From CAXXOK01 sp963675655 (lineage in GTDB: Bacteria; Bacillota; Clostridia; Christensenellales; Aristaeellaceae), in the NCBI GenBank assembly GCA_963675655.1, contig OY776489.1, positions 1,240,001 through 1,304,000 of the forward strand: a DNA stretch of 64,000 nucleotides, in the 5' to 3' direction. Shown one piece after another: positions 63,177 through 64,000 of the stretch. The notes below the pieces were generated by a model. That model searched no databases, was not told where the DNA came from, and saw only the letters and a program-made list of their open reading frames with translations. A program made the position numbers and the translations under genes. Positions within the stretch are counted from its first letter, which is position 1. Every line of letters starts with the position of its first letter.

Positions 63177-64000
63177 CTAAATTGATATCTCTTGTCTAAA
63201 GTTTAGAGCAGTAAGGGTTGGTGCAATCGCCAATTTAGCTCCCCGAAATCCTACTTGTAATTCTCTTAATTTTTCAGAATATATTTTAGTGCGCTGGTTA
63301 ATATTAATAGACAAACTACTACAATCATCACATATACGCATAGAATATGCTTCCGCATTATTCTTATATACTCTATAAATACAATAGGGATTTTGCGTTG
63401 TCGCGATATAGTCGATTTCTTGACTACTAAATATCATCTTCTGCTCAAAATCATAACTCGTTGTCTTTACATCTAAATATATAACGTTGTTACTATTATC
63501 TTGGATTGAAAAATCGTAAGGATAGCCACTTTCTTTGTCTTGGTTATACCAAGTATAGGATATTAATTGACCAGATTTAACTAATTTTTCAAAGTGTGCG
63601 GCAACAAACGCTTCACCATCTCTACCTACTCTTTCGTTAACTTCATTTGCCTTCTGGATATCATATGCCCTAAATTTTTTATTAGGTGTGATATTATCAG
63701 TTTGTGTTATTATTTCTAATTCTTTTAATATTTCCTCACCATTGCTATTGATTTTTTGCTCAATGTAAGTTATTAGCTGAGAGTAAGTTGCATTACTGCC
63801 ATCGATTGATTTAGTTCCTGTTCCATCTAAACTCAGTCCAAACTTTGTAAATTGATTATAATCTGTAGAATTGTTATTAAATAAAAAGAAAACTATTTTA
63901 TCATTTTTAAGTCCAAACCATACGAGATACCATGAAGTGGCGTCAGTCGACGATCTCACAATTCCTCTAATAGTTGAAACAATGGAAATACATCCTCGTT
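63177..64000 (-). CDS. DUF3883 domain protein, 5' end cut by window
   Basis: At least 274 residues; the frame runs open to the right edge. The C-terminal half is DUF3883, a PD-(D/E)XK nuclease-like fold: NERVGRDGEAFVAAHFEKL, then YPYDFSIQDNSNNVIYLDVKTT with the D...D-x-K core. The N-terminal part (TSWYLVWFGLKNDKIVFFLFNN) is unassigned. AT-rich composition like the island at 37-40 kb suggests transfer. DUF3883 proteins are often found in defence or restriction loci; function here is unproved. Confidence 0.75.
   Translation of the reverse strand, partial: RGCISIVSTIRGIVRSSTDATSWYLVWFGLKNDKIVFFLFNNNSTDYNQFTKFGLSLDGTGTKSIDGSNATYSQLITYIEQKINSNGEEILKELEIITQTDNITPNKKFRAYDIQKANEVNERVGRDGEAFVAAHFEKLVKSGQLISYTWYNQDKESGYPYDFSIQDNSNNVIYLDVKTTSYDFEQKMIFSSQEIDYIATTQNPYCIYRVYKNNAEAYSMRICDDCSSLSININQRTKIYSEKLRELQVGFRGAKLAIAPTLTALNFRQEISI

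Overview
The window is chromosomal DNA of a GC-rich Bacillota, most likely a gut-type member of Clostridia. The signs are AddA rather than RecB, strong AGGAGG ribosome binding sites, a SAM-I riboswitch before metK, Bacillus-type parS sites, NrdR boxes and anaerobic ribonucleotide reductase. There is no rRNA, no tRNA that I could recognise, and no CRISPR array.

Layout. 1-3.5 kb: the 5' part of addA and five parS sites. 3.6-6.1 kb: glycogen phosphorylase. 6.6-24.6 kb: almost all genes on the minus strand, namely a ferritin-like/VIT1 protein, an rRNA methyltransferase, argS, a MATE exporter, pyrH, a TetR-controlled ABC/HlyD efflux operon, an alkyltransferase-like protein with AzlCD, dnaN, and an LCP protein. 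The gap before dnaN holds TAG triplets, a GC step and a DnaA-box-like site, arranged like a basal unwinding system. 24.9-44.5 kb: all genes on the plus strand, namely pfkA, a HAD phosphatase, frr-uppS-cdsA, a methionine operon (metY, metA, metF, metH), an AT-rich three-gene island, GtrA, an FMN-binding protein, an ABC exporter and a flavin reductase. 44.7-56.9 kb: mostly minus, with metK, an XRE/DUF6442 pair, yebC, an MMPL export operon with a divergent TetR, and nrdD; a stand-alone Nmad3 gene sits here on plus. 57.1-58.3 kb: NrdR boxes and a dense field of DnaA boxes. 58.4-61.9 kb: a BaiN-type flavoprotein, tilS and hpt. 62.1-64 kb: repeats, then an AT-rich edge with a truncated DUF3883 gene.

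How the parts work together. Methionine and SAM supply is controlled at two points. metK sits behind a SAM-I riboswitch. The metY-metA-metF-metH operon has no SAM riboswitch; it follows a short ORF rich in Met codons, competing hairpins and an intrinsic terminator, which looks like peptide-coupled attenuation. MetA has Glu111, expected for acetyl-CoA use, which matches MetY using O-acetylhomoserine. The AT-rich island at 37.1-39.9 kb encodes an HNH protein, a small middle component and a DUF2326-type ATPase. It fits the ABC-three-component (ABC-3C) class of predicted conflict systems and was probably acquired by transfer. Long tandem repeat arrays (134, 143, 190, 231 and 232-235 bp units) fill many gaps; one family repeatedly ends right at the stop codon of a neighbouring gene.

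The most interesting candidates are the Met-codon leader, the origin-like region beside dnaN, the competing DnaA-box field at 57-58 kb, the parS cluster and the ABC-3C island. All were read by eye, without database searches.
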